Notes under the pieces: generated by a model
What the model saw: the letters and a program-made list of their open reading frames with translations, nothing else
Told to the model about the DNA's origin: nothing
Database searches by the model: none
Program-made: the position numbers and the translations under genes
Source: Algoriphagus winogradskyi
Lineage (GTDB): Bacteria; Bacteroidota; Bacteroidia; Cytophagales; Cyclobacteriaceae
DNA length: 64,000 nucleotides
Direction: 5' to 3'
NCBI RefSeq assembly: GCF_900182815.1
Contig: NZ_FXUA01000006.1
Location: forward strand, 248,001-312,000
In this document: positions 9,754 to 18,799 of the stretch, in pieces
Layout of the letters: every line of letters starts with the position of its first letter
Numbering within the stretch: the stretch's first letter is position 1

Positions 9754-12447
9754 ATGAGATTAAATTATTCAATAAGGAATTTATTTCTCTTATCAGTGCT
9801 GGCCCTCTTTTCAGTGTCCTGTGCATCTGATAACGTGGAAGAATCCAAAACAAGACAGCTTACTGGAAACCCAAAATTAGATAAGCTAAACCTGCCAGAT
9901 GGATTTGTGGCAGAACACCTACTAAGTCCAGGAGAAAAGGATGAAGGCTCTTGGGTCGCGATGACCTTTGATGATAAAAACAGACTGATCACAGCTGATC
10001 AATATGGTTTTCTATACAGATTAGAAATCCCTGAGATTGGTGCTGCATCTCTGGAGCCAAAAGTGGAAAAACTGATCATCGGTAATGTCGCTGAGCCGCA
10101 GGTAGGAATGGGTTATGCTCAAGGATTGTTGTATGCGTTTAACAGTCTATATGTGATGGTAAATCACAATGGGAATGAGATTTTTGAAGAAAGCACTGGT
10201 TTATATAGAATTCAGGATTTGGATGGCGATGATCAATATGAGTCGGTAACTAAGATCAAAGGCTTTACTGGTCAGCCAGGTGAGCATGGACCTCATAGCA
10301 TCAAGCTCTCGCCAGATGGTAAGTCACTTTACATTGTAGCCGGAAATCATACAGATGTGCCAGAAATGGATTCTTACAGACTTCCTAAAGTATGGCAGGA
10401 AGACAATCTTTTCCCGGAAATCAAAGATCCAAGAGGGCATGCAAACAGCAGAATGGCTCCAGGTGGATGGGTAGCGAACATTGACCCCGAAGGAAAGAAT
10501 TGGGAGTTAATCTCAGCTGGATACCGAAACCCTTTTGATATTGCATTCAACGAAGTTGGAGATTTATTTACCTATGATTCTGACATGGAGTGGGACTTTG
10601 GAATGCCTTGGTACCGTCCAACTAGAATCTGTCACGTAACTTCAGGAAGTGAGTATGGATGGAGAACAGGTAACCAGAAGTGGTCACCAAACTATCCTGA
10701 TAACCTACCCGCTACACAGAACATAGGACAAGGATCGCCTACCAATGTAATGTTTGGAACAGGTGCTAAATTCCCTGCTAAGTACAGAAACTCACTTTTT
10801 GCATTTGATTGGAGTTTTGGAATTATTTATTCTATGACTTTGACTCCAAAAGGAGGTACGTATGAAGCCAATGCGGAAGAATTTATCTCTGGTTCTCCAT
10901 TGCCTTTGACAGATGGGGTAATTGGTCCTGACGGAGCGATGTACTTTATGACTGGGGGTAGGAGATTGGAATCAGATCTTTATAGAGTTTATTATGAAGG
11001 AGACATAGAAGGAAATGAAGGCTCATTGACAATGGACGATCTTCCTGCTGAGGCCAAAACCCGTCGTGAACTAGAAGCCCTTCACGTAGATGGAGCTCCA
11101 GCTTCAGGCCTAGATCTGGCTTGGTCACACTTGAATAGCCCAGATAGATTTGTACAGTATGCTGCCAGAATAGCAGTAGAACATCAGCCAATAAGCTCAT
11201 GGAAAGCCAAAGCACTGGCAGAGAAAGATCCGGTAGTTTTGACTCAGGCAATGATTGCTTTAGCGAGACATTCAGAAAAAGGAGCTGGAGCCCCAATGAT
11301 CCAGGCGTTGATGGGGATTGATTATAAGAGTTTGAATGAAAAAGGTAAGCAAGATTTATTGCGTGCTTTTGAACTGATATTAGCTAGACAAGGTGAGCCA
11401 ACAGGTTCGCTCAAATCTGATTTAGTAGCTTATTTGGATTCGAATTACCCAGCAAATAATAATAATCTTGACCGTGCATTGGCTGTGCTTCTAGTGTATT
11501 TGGATGCTCCTGATGCAGTTGAGAAAACTTTGGCACTTCTTGAAAATGCGAAAGATGATCCTGATTATCAGAAGACGTTTACTTCTTCTTCAGATCTAAT
11601 CATGAGAAATCCGCAGTACGGATTGGACATAGCAAATATGTTGGCAAATGTTCCGCCAGCACAGCAGACATATCTTGCTACCGTTCTTGGTGGGGCAGAA
11701 GCTGGTTGGACCCCAGAACTTCATGAGAAATATTTTACTTGGATTCAGGATGCGTTCAAGTATAAAGGAGGTCGTAGCTATGTTGGCTTTATTGATAGAG
11801 CTAGAAAAATGGCATTGTCCCATGTAGCAAAAAGTGATTTTGATAAATACAATGAACTTTCTGGTGCTGCACTATTAACGGGAAATGGAAACGACCTAGT
11901 CAATACGGATATTCAACCAGAAGGCCCAGGTAGAAGATGGACAGTGGAAGAAGCAGAGCCTTTAATGGCAGATCTACATGGTAGAGATTTAGCTAAAGGA
12001 AAAGCAATGTTTGCAGCATCTCAGTGTCTTTCTTGCCATACTATGGGTGGTCAAGGTGGAATCATTGGGCCTGATTTATCTCAGTTGGGAACACGGTTCT
12101 CTACAAAAGATATCTTGGAAGCTACCATCAACCCAAGTGATGAGATTTCTGAGCAATATGTAGCAAGCGTGATTGAACTGAAAGATGGAAGCTCTGTGAT
12201 GGGTAGAATAATCAATGAAGATGGAACTAGTTACTCAGTTTCCCAGAATCCATTCTCTCCTGATATTTTGCGTAAAGTGGAGAAAAGCAATGTGGTCCTA
12301 GTCAAAGATTCCAAAATCTCTATCATGATGCCAGGAATGATCAACAGATTGAATGAGGAAGAGCTGAAAGATTTGATGGCTTACTTAGTGTCCGGTGGCA
12401 ATCCTAATCATGAGGTATATCAAACTAAAGCCCAAGCAGAAGAATGA
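9754..12447 (+). CDS. PVC-type heme-binding dehydrogenase lipoprotein
   Basis: An 897-residue exported protein. I place the start at the ATG at 9754 rather than the TTG eight codons upstream, because this gives a clean signal peptide with lipobox SVSC. The N-terminal half (about 30-430) is a sugar-dehydrogenase-like beta-propeller (motifs GEHGPHSIKLSPDG, SAGYRNPFDIAFNEVGDLF, SEYGWRTG). A HEAT-like helical region follows (about 440-700). The C-terminal heme domain carries CLSCH (758-762), a probable distal Met in MMPGM, and the NPSDEISEQY block of the Pirellula/Verrucomicrobium-type heme domain. It probably oxidises a sugar in the periplasm. It overlaps the DUF1080 gene by 4 bp (ATGA), so the two are translationally coupled. 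Confidence 0.88.
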   Translation: MRLNYSIRNLFLLSVLALFSVSCASDNVEESKTRQLTGNPKLDKLNLPDGFVAEHLLSPGEKDEGSWVAMTFDDKNRLITADQYGFLYRLEIPEIGAASLEPKVEKLIIGNVAEPQVGMGYAQGLLYAFNSLYVMVNHNGNEIFEESTGLYRIQDLDGDDQYESVTKIKGFTGQPGEHGPHSIKLSPDGKSLYIVAGNHTDVPEMDSYRLPKVWQEDNLFPEIKDPRGHANSRMAPGGWVANIDPEGKNWELISAGYRNPFDIAFNEVGDLFTYDSDMEWDFGMPWYRPTRICHVTSGSEYGWRTGNQKWSPNYPDNLPATQNIGQGSPTNVMFGTGAKFPAKYRNSLFAFDWSFGIIYSMTLTPKGGTYEANAEEFISGSPLPLTDGVIGPDGAMYFMTGGRRLESDLYRVYYEGDIEGNEGSLTMDDLPAEAKTRRELEALHVDGAPASGLDLAWSHLNSPDRFVQYAARIAVEHQPISSWKAKALAEKDPVVLTQAMIALARHSEKGAGAPMIQALMGIDYKSLNEKGKQDLLRAFELILARQGEPTGSLKSDLVAYLDSNYPANNNNLDRALAVLLVYLDAPDAVEKTLALLENAKDDPDYQKTFTSSSDLIMRNPQYGLDIANMLANVPPAQQTYLATVLGGAEAGWTPELHEKYFTWIQDAFKYKGGRSYVGFIDRARKMALSHVAKSDFDKYNELSGAALLTGNGNDLVNTDIQPEGPGRRWTVEEAEPLMADLHGRDLAKGKAMFAASQCLSCHTMGGQGGIIGPDLSQLGTRFSTKDILEATINPSDEISEQYVASVIELKDGSSVMGRIINEDGTSYSVSQNPFSPDILRKVEKSNVVLVKDSKISIMMPGMINRLNEEELKDLMAYLVSGGNPNHEVYQTKAQAEE

Positions 12448-13244
12448 AAAATCTATTTACGTCTAAATGGTTAAGAATTGAAGCCTTAGGCTTTGGTGCA
12501 ATGATGGTTATTGGATTGGTGAATTGCCAGCAGCCATCGGAGAAAACTATTGCTGTAGAACCAATGATCAGTGCAGAGGCTGAATTCAAGTCTATTTTTG
12601 ATGGGGAATCGCTGGCTGGCTGGGACGGGGATCCGGTGTATTGGTCTGTGCAAGACGGAGCGATTACTGGTACTATCACTCCAGAAACGCTATTGAAAGC
12701 TAATACCTTCCTGATTTGGCAAGGGGGACAGCCAGGAGATTTTGAGCTGAAAGCTGAGTTTATGATTTCTGAAAGTGGAAACTCTGGCATTAATTACCGA
12801 AGTGAACTGGTAGAAGATGTGCCTTATGCTTTGAAAGGTTACCAAGCAGATATTGACGGGAAGAATAATTATACCGGTCAAAACTACGAAGAACGCAAGA
12901 GAGCTACCTTGGCCTATAGAGGTCAGGAGACAAAAATCACCTCTCAGCCTGAAGGTGTAGGAGTCCGTGAATTTGTAGAGCGGAATGCCTGGAAAGGCCT
13001 TAATGTAGAAAAGGAAATAGGAGATCGCGCAGAGCTTGGGGCATTGATCAAGGCAGGTGAATGGAATAGTATTCACATTGTGGCTAAAGGCAATGTTTTA
13101 AAGCACTACGTCAATGGTCAATTGATGTCTGAGGTACATGATGAAGACCCTAAAAACAGAATGGAATCCGGATACCTCGGTGTGCAGGTACATGTCGGAC
13201 CACCGATGAAAGTTCAATACAAGGATATTATGCTGAAGCAATAA
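12444..13244 (+). CDS. DUF1080 (3-keto-disaccharide hydrolase family) lipoprotein
   Basis: A 266-residue lipoprotein (signal peptide ending at VNC, about residue 28) with one DUF1080 concanavalin-like jelly roll. Characteristic segments are the IFDGESLAGWDG opening, SGNSGINYRSE, KGYQADID, and a C-terminal GYLGVQVHVGPPMKVQYKDI strand. Members of this family cleave glycosides whose sugar has been oxidised at C3. The 4-bp overlap with the dehydrogenase gene fits a two-step scheme in which one protein oxidises and the next cleaves; the actual substrate is unknown. A strong terminator follows. Confidence 0.9.
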   Translation: MKNLFTSKWLRIEALGFGAMMVIGLVNCQQPSEKTIAVEPMISAEAEFKSIFDGESLAGWDGDPVYWSVQDGAITGTITPETLLKANTFLIWQGGQPGDFELKAEFMISESGNSGINYRSELVEDVPYALKGYQADIDGKNNYTGQNYEERKRATLAYRGQETKITSQPEGVGVREFVERNAWKGLNVEKEIGDRAELGALIKAGEWNSIHIVAKGNVLKHYVNGQLMSEVHDEDPKNRMESGYLGVQVHVGPPMKVQYKDIMLKQ

Positions 13245-13268
13245 GTAGAATATTAAGATTAATAGTAT

Positions 13269-13302
13269 AAATGCCCCTGCTGAAAAGTATGGGGCATTTT
13301 TT
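13269..13302 (+). terminator. Terminator after DUF1080 gene
   Basis: Stem ATGCCCC (13271-13277) / GGGGCAT (13291-13297), extendable by flanking A-T pairs, followed by a run of six T. It ends the dehydrogenase-DUF1080 unit. Confidence 0.85.
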
Positions 13303-13330
13303 GTTTATCCTGACTCGGAATTGCTACACG

Positions 13331-13517
13331 CGTCTAGTTCAAGCCTTCAGTCTTGGACTCATCATTATGCAGTCTCCGGACTGCAAAAAAACGCTAGTCA
13401 CTTTTTACTCATTAACTAGTTGGATTTAATGGCTGTTTGATATATTTCAAGTTGAGTAAAAGAGCAGTTTAAAGACTGCAATGTTTTAGGTCCAAGTCTG
13501 AACCCTTGAACCATACG
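13331..13517. repeat. 187-bp imperfect inverted repeat (MITE-like or structured RNA)
   Basis: The outer arms 13331-13374 and 13474-13517 are imperfect inverted copies: blocks CGTNTNG, TTCAAG, TTCAG, CTTGGAC and GCAGTC match their partners in the same order without length change. Further inside, TTTTACTCA (13403-13411) pairs with TGAGTAAAA (13453-13461). The whole segment could therefore fold as one long hairpin. It sits in the 445-bp gap (13245-13689) between a terminator and the DUF4432 gene and has no ORF. The rest of the gap shows only a small AAGTT/AACTT palindrome near 13586. Confidence 0.5.
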
Positions 13518-13689
13518 TAATAATCAATTGGCCTACGTTGAAAAACTTGGGCCCATTTTTTTATTAACGGCTAATTTCTCTCTCATAAGTTGCATAACTT
13601 ATTCCCGATCTTTCAAACCTGACCCATATAGGGCAGGACAGTGTCGGAAGGCCTTTTTAATAGATTACAGACTAGTCAAAGACCCAATA

Positions 13690-14748
13690 ATGAACCTCTC
13701 AGATCCATCCAATTGGAAAGGTAAATTGTCCAATTTTCGTCAGGTAGGCGGAATAGAAACTTCCATTCTTGATAACGGTGCAGGACGTGGGACCCGTATT
13801 GCTTGGATTAATACTGGCACAGGACTCCGCTATAAAGTGGTGCTGGATCGCGGTATGGATATTCTGGATGCCTTTCACAATGAACATAGCCTATCTTGGA
13901 TCAGCAATGCGGGACATGTGGCTTCCCAACCTTTTTCCAATCAAGGAATTGATTGGTTAAGAACATTCGGTGGTGGATTGCTGACTACCTGCGGGATTTC
14001 CTCTATGGGTCCTCCTAATGAAGATGATACTGGAAGTCGCGGATTGCATGGCAATTACAGTAATACACCTGCCGAACTGATCTCTATCAAGCAGCCGGAT
14101 ATTTATTCTGGAAATCTGGATTTTGAAATCGTAGGCGTCATTCGTGAGACAACGACTTTTGGTCCAAGCCTGGAATTGAAAAGAACCATTTCAGGAACTT
14201 TAGGTAGGGCAGAAATCAACATCAAAGACCAGGTCTTCAATCGGGGAAATTTACCTGCTCCTCACATGGTGTTATACCATATCAATTGCGGCTGGCCCTT
14301 GATCAATGAGGGTACACGAATAGTATGGAGAGGCGACATCCAACCTAGGGATAATGATGATTCTATGTCGGATTTTAATAAGCAAAACAAGTTTACCAAG
14401 TGCGCAGCGCCATTAGACGAGCACTCGGCTTTTGGTGAAGATGTGGCTTTCATAGTTCCAAAAGCGGACCAAAATGATCAGGTCACTTGTGGATATATGA
14501 ATGACGAATTAGAGCTTGGCTTAAGTATTTCATTCTCCAAAAAGCAAATGCCTTGGCTCATCAACTGGCAGCACTGGGGTAAAAATGAATATGTAACCGC
14601 ACTAGAACCAGCTACAAATCCTCCAATCGGTCAAGCCGCTGCTCGTGAAAATGGAACATTGATTTTGCTTGAACCCGGAGAAAGCAGGACCTACGAAATC
14701 AAGATGGAAGTGCTAAAGGGGGCCTCAGTCAAAGAATTTAAAATGTAA
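13690..14748 (+). CDS. DUF4432 aldose-1-epimerase-like protein
   Basis: A 352-residue cytoplasmic protein of the galactose-mutarotase-like fold. I chose the ATG at 13690. The frame stays open further upstream but that stretch has no family-like sequence. The ETSILDNGAGRGTRIAWINTG beginning, YKVVLDRGMDI, the GGLLTTCGISSMGPP segment, HMVLYHINCGWPL and the late EYVTALEPATNPP block fit DUF4432. Homologs interconvert sugar anomers or act on sugar acids, and the exact reaction is unknown. No signal peptide, unlike the preceding exported genes, so this starts the cytoplasmic part of the locus. Confidence 0.85.
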   Translation: MNLSDPSNWKGKLSNFRQVGGIETSILDNGAGRGTRIAWINTGTGLRYKVVLDRGMDILDAFHNEHSLSWISNAGHVASQPFSNQGIDWLRTFGGGLLTTCGISSMGPPNEDDTGSRGLHGNYSNTPAELISIKQPDIYSGNLDFEIVGVIRETTTFGPSLELKRTISGTLGRAEINIKDQVFNRGNLPAPHMVLYHINCGWPLINEGTRIVWRGDIQPRDNDDSMSDFNKQNKFTKCAAPLDEHSAFGEDVAFIVPKADQNDQVTCGYMNDELELGLSISFSKKQMPWLINWQHWGKNEYVTALEPATNPPIGQAAARENGTLILLEPGESRTYEIKMEVLKGASVKEFKM

Positions 14749-14855
14749 AATATGTGAAGAGATGAAATGCTCTGAAGGATTTTCTAATTTTTCAATGTTT
14801 CAGTCTTCCAATTCAATTTCAAATAAAGAATCTCAAATTTCAAATTAATAAACCC

Positions 14856-16067
14856 ATGAGTTTAGCAAAAAAAGCTCTCGAGCAGGGAGAAGGAATCCTT
14901 AGATTAACCCCAACTTGGGTGCCTCGGTCATTTTGTGTGCCAGGCAGAAGAATCAAGCTTCATCCAGATGATTATTATAGTTTAGGCGGTGAGCGTGGAG
15001 GTATTGATGAACGTTGGTTTTCATCTACCACGCCAGCTGAAAATGGCCCGCTGACTAGCAAGAATGAGGGCTTGAGTCATGTTGCTTTCGAAGAAGGCGG
15101 CAAGACGGAGTTATTTCTCTTGAAAGATGCAATAGACGAATTAGGAGGGGAAATTATAGGTAGCAGACTTTGGGACAAATACAAGTCCTGGCCTATGTAC
15201 TCCAAGTTTTTTGACAACATGGGCCCACTTCCACACCACATTCATCCGAGTGATGAGTTTGGTAAGCTGACTGGGCAAAACGGGAAGCCAGAAGCATATT
15301 ATTTTCCTCCTCAAGTGAATAATCATGGGGGAGATTTCCCATACACTTTCTTTGGAATTGCTCCAGGAACATCCAAAGAAACTATTCTTGAGTGCCTGAA
15401 GAATTTCAATAAAGGAGATAATAAAATCACTAACTATTCTCAGGCTTTTAGACTTCAGCCAGGTACGGGTTGGAATGTGCCTCCAGGAATGCTTCATGCT
15501 CCAGGTTCTTTGTGTACCTATGAGCCGCAGAAAGCTTCTGATATTTTTGCCATGTACCAGTCTTTGGTGAACGAAGCAATCATTCCAGATGAATTGCTTT
15601 GGAATGCCACTCCAAAAGATCGTTGGGGTGACTATGACTTATTGGTCGAGATGATTGATTGGGATTTGAATGTCAATCCAAACATTATGGATAACCATTA
15701 CATGGAGCCAATTCCAGTTGAAGATAGAGCAGAAATGAATGCCAAGGGGTACGATGACAAATGGATTTGCTACCGTTCACATGATTACAGTGCTAAAGAG
15801 CTGACAATTTTCCCTGGGCAAACAGTAACCATCAAAGATTCTGCAGCATACGGAATGATCATGATGCAAGGCTATGGCAAAATGAATGATTGGGATATTG
15901 AAACTCCAGCTTTGATTCGCTTTGGACAGTTGACACATGATGAGTATTTTGTCTCTGAAAAGGCTGCGCAGGCAGGAGTGAAAATCACCAACCACTCCAA
16001 GACTGATCCTATTGTCATGCTGAAGCATTTTGGTCCTGATAATCCGGACTTGAACGTACTGGAATAA
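14856..16067 (+). CDS. Cupin-fold protein, mannose-6-phosphate-isomerase-like
   Basis: A 403-residue cytoplasmic protein. The HHIHPSDEFGK stretch (about 126-136) and the later PPGMLHAPG (about 207-215) are cupin metal-binding motifs like those of type I phosphomannose isomerases, and a second beta-rich half follows. It probably isomerises a sugar or keto-sugar formed in this pathway, but the reaction cannot be read from sequence. It lies 107 bp after the DUF4432 gene in the same direction. Confidence 0.7.
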   Translation: MSLAKKALEQGEGILRLTPTWVPRSFCVPGRRIKLHPDDYYSLGGERGGIDERWFSSTTPAENGPLTSKNEGLSHVAFEEGGKTELFLLKDAIDELGGEIIGSRLWDKYKSWPMYSKFFDNMGPLPHHIHPSDEFGKLTGQNGKPEAYYFPPQVNNHGGDFPYTFFGIAPGTSKETILECLKNFNKGDNKITNYSQAFRLQPGTGWNVPPGMLHAPGSLCTYEPQKASDIFAMYQSLVNEAIIPDELLWNATPKDRWGDYDLLVEMIDWDLNVNPNIMDNHYMEPIPVEDRAEMNAKGYDDKWICYRSHDYSAKELTIFPGQTVTIKDSAAYGMIMMQGYGKMNDWDIETPALIRFGQLTHDEYFVSEKAAQAGVKITNHSKTDPIVMLKHFGPDNPDLNVLE

Positions 16068-16076
16068 AGTAGATTT

Positions 16077-16186
16077 CAGTCGCAGTATTCAGTTAGCAAA
16101 CTAGAAAACAATAAATGTAGAACATCGAATGCTTAATACTGAAAGGGGGACTTCTTCCGTCTTCTGTCTCCCAGCTTCGGTCCGTA
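16077..16186. repeat. Heptameric repeats in the cupin-epimerase spacer
   Basis: Two 7-bp-period patches lie in the spacer. CAGT recurs at 16077, 16083 and 16090, and a pyrimidine-rich array occupies 16151-16185 with units like CTTCTTC, CGTCTTC, TGTCTCC and CAGCTTC. No coding potential. Confidence 0.5.
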
Positions 16187-16212
16187 TTTAATAACTAAAA
16201 ACCCACTTAACA

Positions 16213-17235
16213 ATGAGTCAAAATAATTTTCCAAAACTACATAATGCTACCTGGCCTGGAATAGTGGGCAAAGGAGCAGATTCTGAACCTGTAATTCCGT
16301 TTGATTCACTTCTGGCGATGACAGCAGCAGCTGAAGTTGATGGGGTGAAATTTGACGGAGTCGATTTAGGTTTGCTTGAGCCTCATTTCAAATTGGATAA
16401 TTCTGATGAAACCAAGATTCTAGCGGAAAAGCTTCAAAAACATAATTTAGTTGCAGGCTCTTTAGTCGCGCCGATTTGGGCTGGATCTGCGATGGGAACT
16501 GCTGATCAGCGCAAGACTTTTGTAGAAATGGTTCGCAAAGCATGTGAATTCGGTAAGGAGCTAAATGATCTTGGCGTTCGAAGCTACGGTGTAGTTAGAA
16601 TTGATTCGGCTGCTGGCGTAGAAGATTGGGCTAAAGATCCAGCTGGAAATACGAAAATTATTGCAGAAACATTCCGTGAAGCCTGTGATGTAGCGGCTGG
16701 CTACGGTGAGAAACTTGCGACTGAAGGTGAGATTTGCTGGGGCGCGATGCATAGCTGGAAATACATGGTGGAGCTGCTAGAGATGGTTGATCGACCGAAT
16801 ATTGGTTTCCAGGCAGACATGTCGCATACCTTTCTGTATACTATGGGCTACAATGCTCCAGAGCACAGAATACTTCCTAAAGACGCAGATCTAAAAGATC
16901 GAGAAGCTGTAAAAGCAGCTTTGAAAACTGTTACAGATGCACTCAGACCTTGGACTATTGATTTCCACGTTGCTCAAAATGACGGATCGGTTTTCGGTTC
17001 AGGGTCTCATGATAAGACAGGACGACATTGCCAAGCCACTGATCCAAATGGAGTTTTAGATATTGCTCACGATGCTGGCTATTGGCTTCGCGATGAGAAA
17101 GGCGAATTAACCAAAGCGTTCAAGCATATCTGCTGGGATGGATGCATGTTCCCAAATGCAGTGATGAACGACCAGCAAACCTGGAATGATATCCTTGCGG
17201 CATTGGTGAAAGTGAGAAATGCACATGGATGGTAA
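16213..17235 (+). CDS. Sugar phosphate isomerase/epimerase-type TIM barrel
   Basis: A 340-residue cytoplasmic protein of the xylose-isomerase-like TIM-barrel family. Acidic and histidine residues likely to bind a divalent metal occur in [33 protein letters not shown] and the [10 protein letters not shown] segment. The family includes isomerases, epimerases and keto-sugar processing enzymes, and the substrate here is unknown. It lies between the cupin and Gfo/Idh genes in the same direction, separated by repeat-bearing spacers of about 150 bp. Confidence 0.82.
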   Translation: MSQNNFPKLHNATWPGIVGKGADSEPVIPFDSLLAMTAAAEVDGVKFDGVDLGLLEPHFKLDNSDETKILAEKLQKHNLVAGSLVAPIWAGSAMGTADQRKTFVEMVRKACEFGKELNDLGVRSYGVVRIDSAAGVEDWAKDPAGNTKIIAETFREACDVAAGYGEKLATEGEICWGAMHSWKYMVELLEMVDRPNIGFQADMSHTFLYTMGYNAPEHRILPKDADLKDREAVKAALKTVTDALRPWTIDFHVAQNDGSVFGSGSHDKTGRHCQATDPNGVLDIAHDAGYWLRDEKGELTKAFKHICWDGCMFPNAVMNDQQTWNDILAALVKVRNAHGW

Positions 17236-17250
17236 GAATGATTTGAGAAG

Positions 17251-17395
17251 TACGAATTACGATTTACGAGAGCTTAGATAGTATTGACTATAATTTCAAA
17301 ACTATAACTCCTCTAAGTCTAAACTTTACCACTATCGTACTTTTAAACCATGTGAACTCAATCTTCCAATCTTTCAATTTTAAAATTTTACAATT
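17251..17395. repeat. Heptamer and octamer repeats before the Gfo/Idh gene
   Basis: TACG recurs with 7-bp spacing at 17251, 17258 and 17265. Directly before the start codon an 8-bp-period run built on CAATCTTC / CAATCTTT / CAATTTTA has CAAT at 17359, 17367, 17375 and 17391. Both are non-coding. Confidence 0.5.
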
Positions 17396-18559
17396 ATGAA
17401 TAAAAAGCAAATAAGAATAGGACTCATCGGTACTGGACTAATGGGCAGAATACATACCAATGGTTATAAAAGAGTTCCTGACTTTTTTCCAGAGTACGAA
17501 TACGTTCCAGTATTGCAGGCTTGTTGCTCCAGAAGAGAAGAAAAAGCTCAAGCCTTTGCAGATCAGTGGGGCTACAAATCTGTAGAAACTGACTGGAGAG
17601 AGCTCCTAAAAAGAGACGATATCGATGCAGTGGACATTTGTACACCAAACGATACGCATGCTGAGATTGCTATTGCAGCTGCCGAAGCTGGTAAGATGAT
17701 TCTTTGCGAAAAACCCCTTGCTAGAACTGTTGCTGAGGCAAAAGGAATGGTGGAAGCTGTGGAGAAAGCTGGTGTGAAAAACACTGTTTGGTACAATTAC
17801 AGAAGAGTTCCAGCTGTGACACTTGCTAAGAAAATCGTTGCTTCAGGTAAGTTAGGGCAGATCTTCCATTATCGCGCGAACTTCCTTCAGGATTGGACTA
17901 TTAGCCCAGATTTACCTCAAGGAGGAGATGCACTTTGGAGATTGGATGCAGATGCTGCAGGTTCTGGTGTGACTGGTGATTTGCTGGCGCATTGTATTGA
18001 TACTGCAATGTGGCTGAATGGTGGGATTAAAGACGTGTCTGCTATGACCGAAACGTTCATCAAGGAACGGGTTCATCAAGGAACAGGAGAAAAGAAAAAG
18101 GTAACTATAGATGATGCCTGTGTTTTCCATTGTCATTTCGATAATGGTTCTTTGGGTTTGTTCGAAGCGACTCGTTACGCTAGAGGCCATAAAGCACTTT
18201 ACACATTTGAAATTAATGGTGAGCATGCATCCATTCGCTGGGATCTACACGATTTGACTCGTCTAGAGTATTTTGATCACAGTGACGAAGGAGAAGTTCG
18301 TGGATGGAGATCTATTCACGTAACTGATGGCGATCATCCATACATGGATAGATGGTGGATTCCTGGCACTTCCATTGGGTATGAGCACTCGTTTATTCAC
18401 CAAGTGGCAGATTTCTTCCATAGCTTAGAAACCGGAGAAGCTTGCCATCCTACCTTCCGCGATGCATTTGAGACGCAGAAAGTTTGCGAAGCGGTAATCA
18501 ACTCTGCAAATGAGAGAGCTTGGAAGGATACTGGAGTGGATTGGATAGAGAAAGTCTGA
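17396..18559 (+). CDS. Gfo/Idh/MocA-family NAD(P)-dependent oxidoreductase
   Basis: A 387-residue cytoplasmic dehydrogenase. The N-terminal Rossmann fold is shown by [13 protein letters not shown] (about 7-19), the DICTPNDTH strand and the CEKPLA motif (about residues 103-108) with the catalytic Lys. The C-terminal domain has [14 protein letters not shown], whose Asp and His match the family's active-site pair. It oxidises or reduces a sugar, often at C3, and would fit a keto-sugar pathway with the DUF1080 protein. The last about 17 codons and the terminator are duplicated at 22641-22755. Confidence 0.93.
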   Translation: MNKKQIRIGLIGTGLMGRIHTNGYKRVPDFFPEYEYVPVLQACCSRREEKAQAFADQWGYKSVETDWRELLKRDDIDAVDICTPNDTHAEIAIAAAEAGKMILCEKPLARTVAEAKGMVEAVEKAGVKNTVWYNYRRVPAVTLAKKIVASGKLGQIFHYRANFLQDWTISPDLPQGGDALWRLDADAAGSGVTGDLLAHCIDTAMWLNGGIKDVSAMTETFIKERVHQGTGEKKKVTIDDACVFHCHFDNGSLGLFEATRYARGHKALYTFEINGEHASIRWDLHDLTRLEYFDHSDEGEVRGWRSIHVTDGDHPYMDRWWIPGTSIGYEHSFIHQVADFFHSLETGEACHPTFRDAFETQKVCEAVINSANERAWKDTGVDWIEKV

Positions 18560-18625
18560 AATATAAAGTCAGAAGTCTGCATTATTAGTCTAAAAAATCC
18601 AAGTCGAAAGGCTTGGATTTTTTTA
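18511..18625 (+). repeat. Direct repeat copy A (Gfo/Idh 3' end and terminator)
   Basis: A 115-nt segment covering the last codons, stop codon and terminator of the Gfo/Idh gene. It aligns without gaps to 22641-22755 (9 mismatches). It marks the left border of the accessory island. Confidence 0.9.
18596..18624 (+). terminator. Terminator after Gfo/Idh gene
   Basis: A perfect 8-bp stem AATCCAAG / CTTGGATT with an 8-nt loop, followed by a T run. It ends the sugar-catabolic gene series. Confidence 0.85.
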
Positions 18626-18799
18626 TTCTTGAAACCTCTCCACTTGTAATTGAAAAGTTGTCATTAGTTTCGTGACTAAATATTTTTCAATTTTTTTCTT
18701 TGAAAAATGTAGTTTATAGGTTTTATTAGAGGTATTAAATTTTTGATAATATGATATATTAACCAAACCAAACCATTATTTAGGTTAGTTGGAATTTTG

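Noticed and set aside
13369..13391. GCAGTC/GACTGC hairpin as a terminator
   Set aside because: On the plus strand it is followed by A residues and on the minus strand no T run follows; it is part of the 187-bp inverted repeat.
13528..13689. N-terminal extension of the DUF4432 protein from a TTG at 13528
   Set aside because: The extension does not match the family, and the ATG at 13690 gives the expected length.
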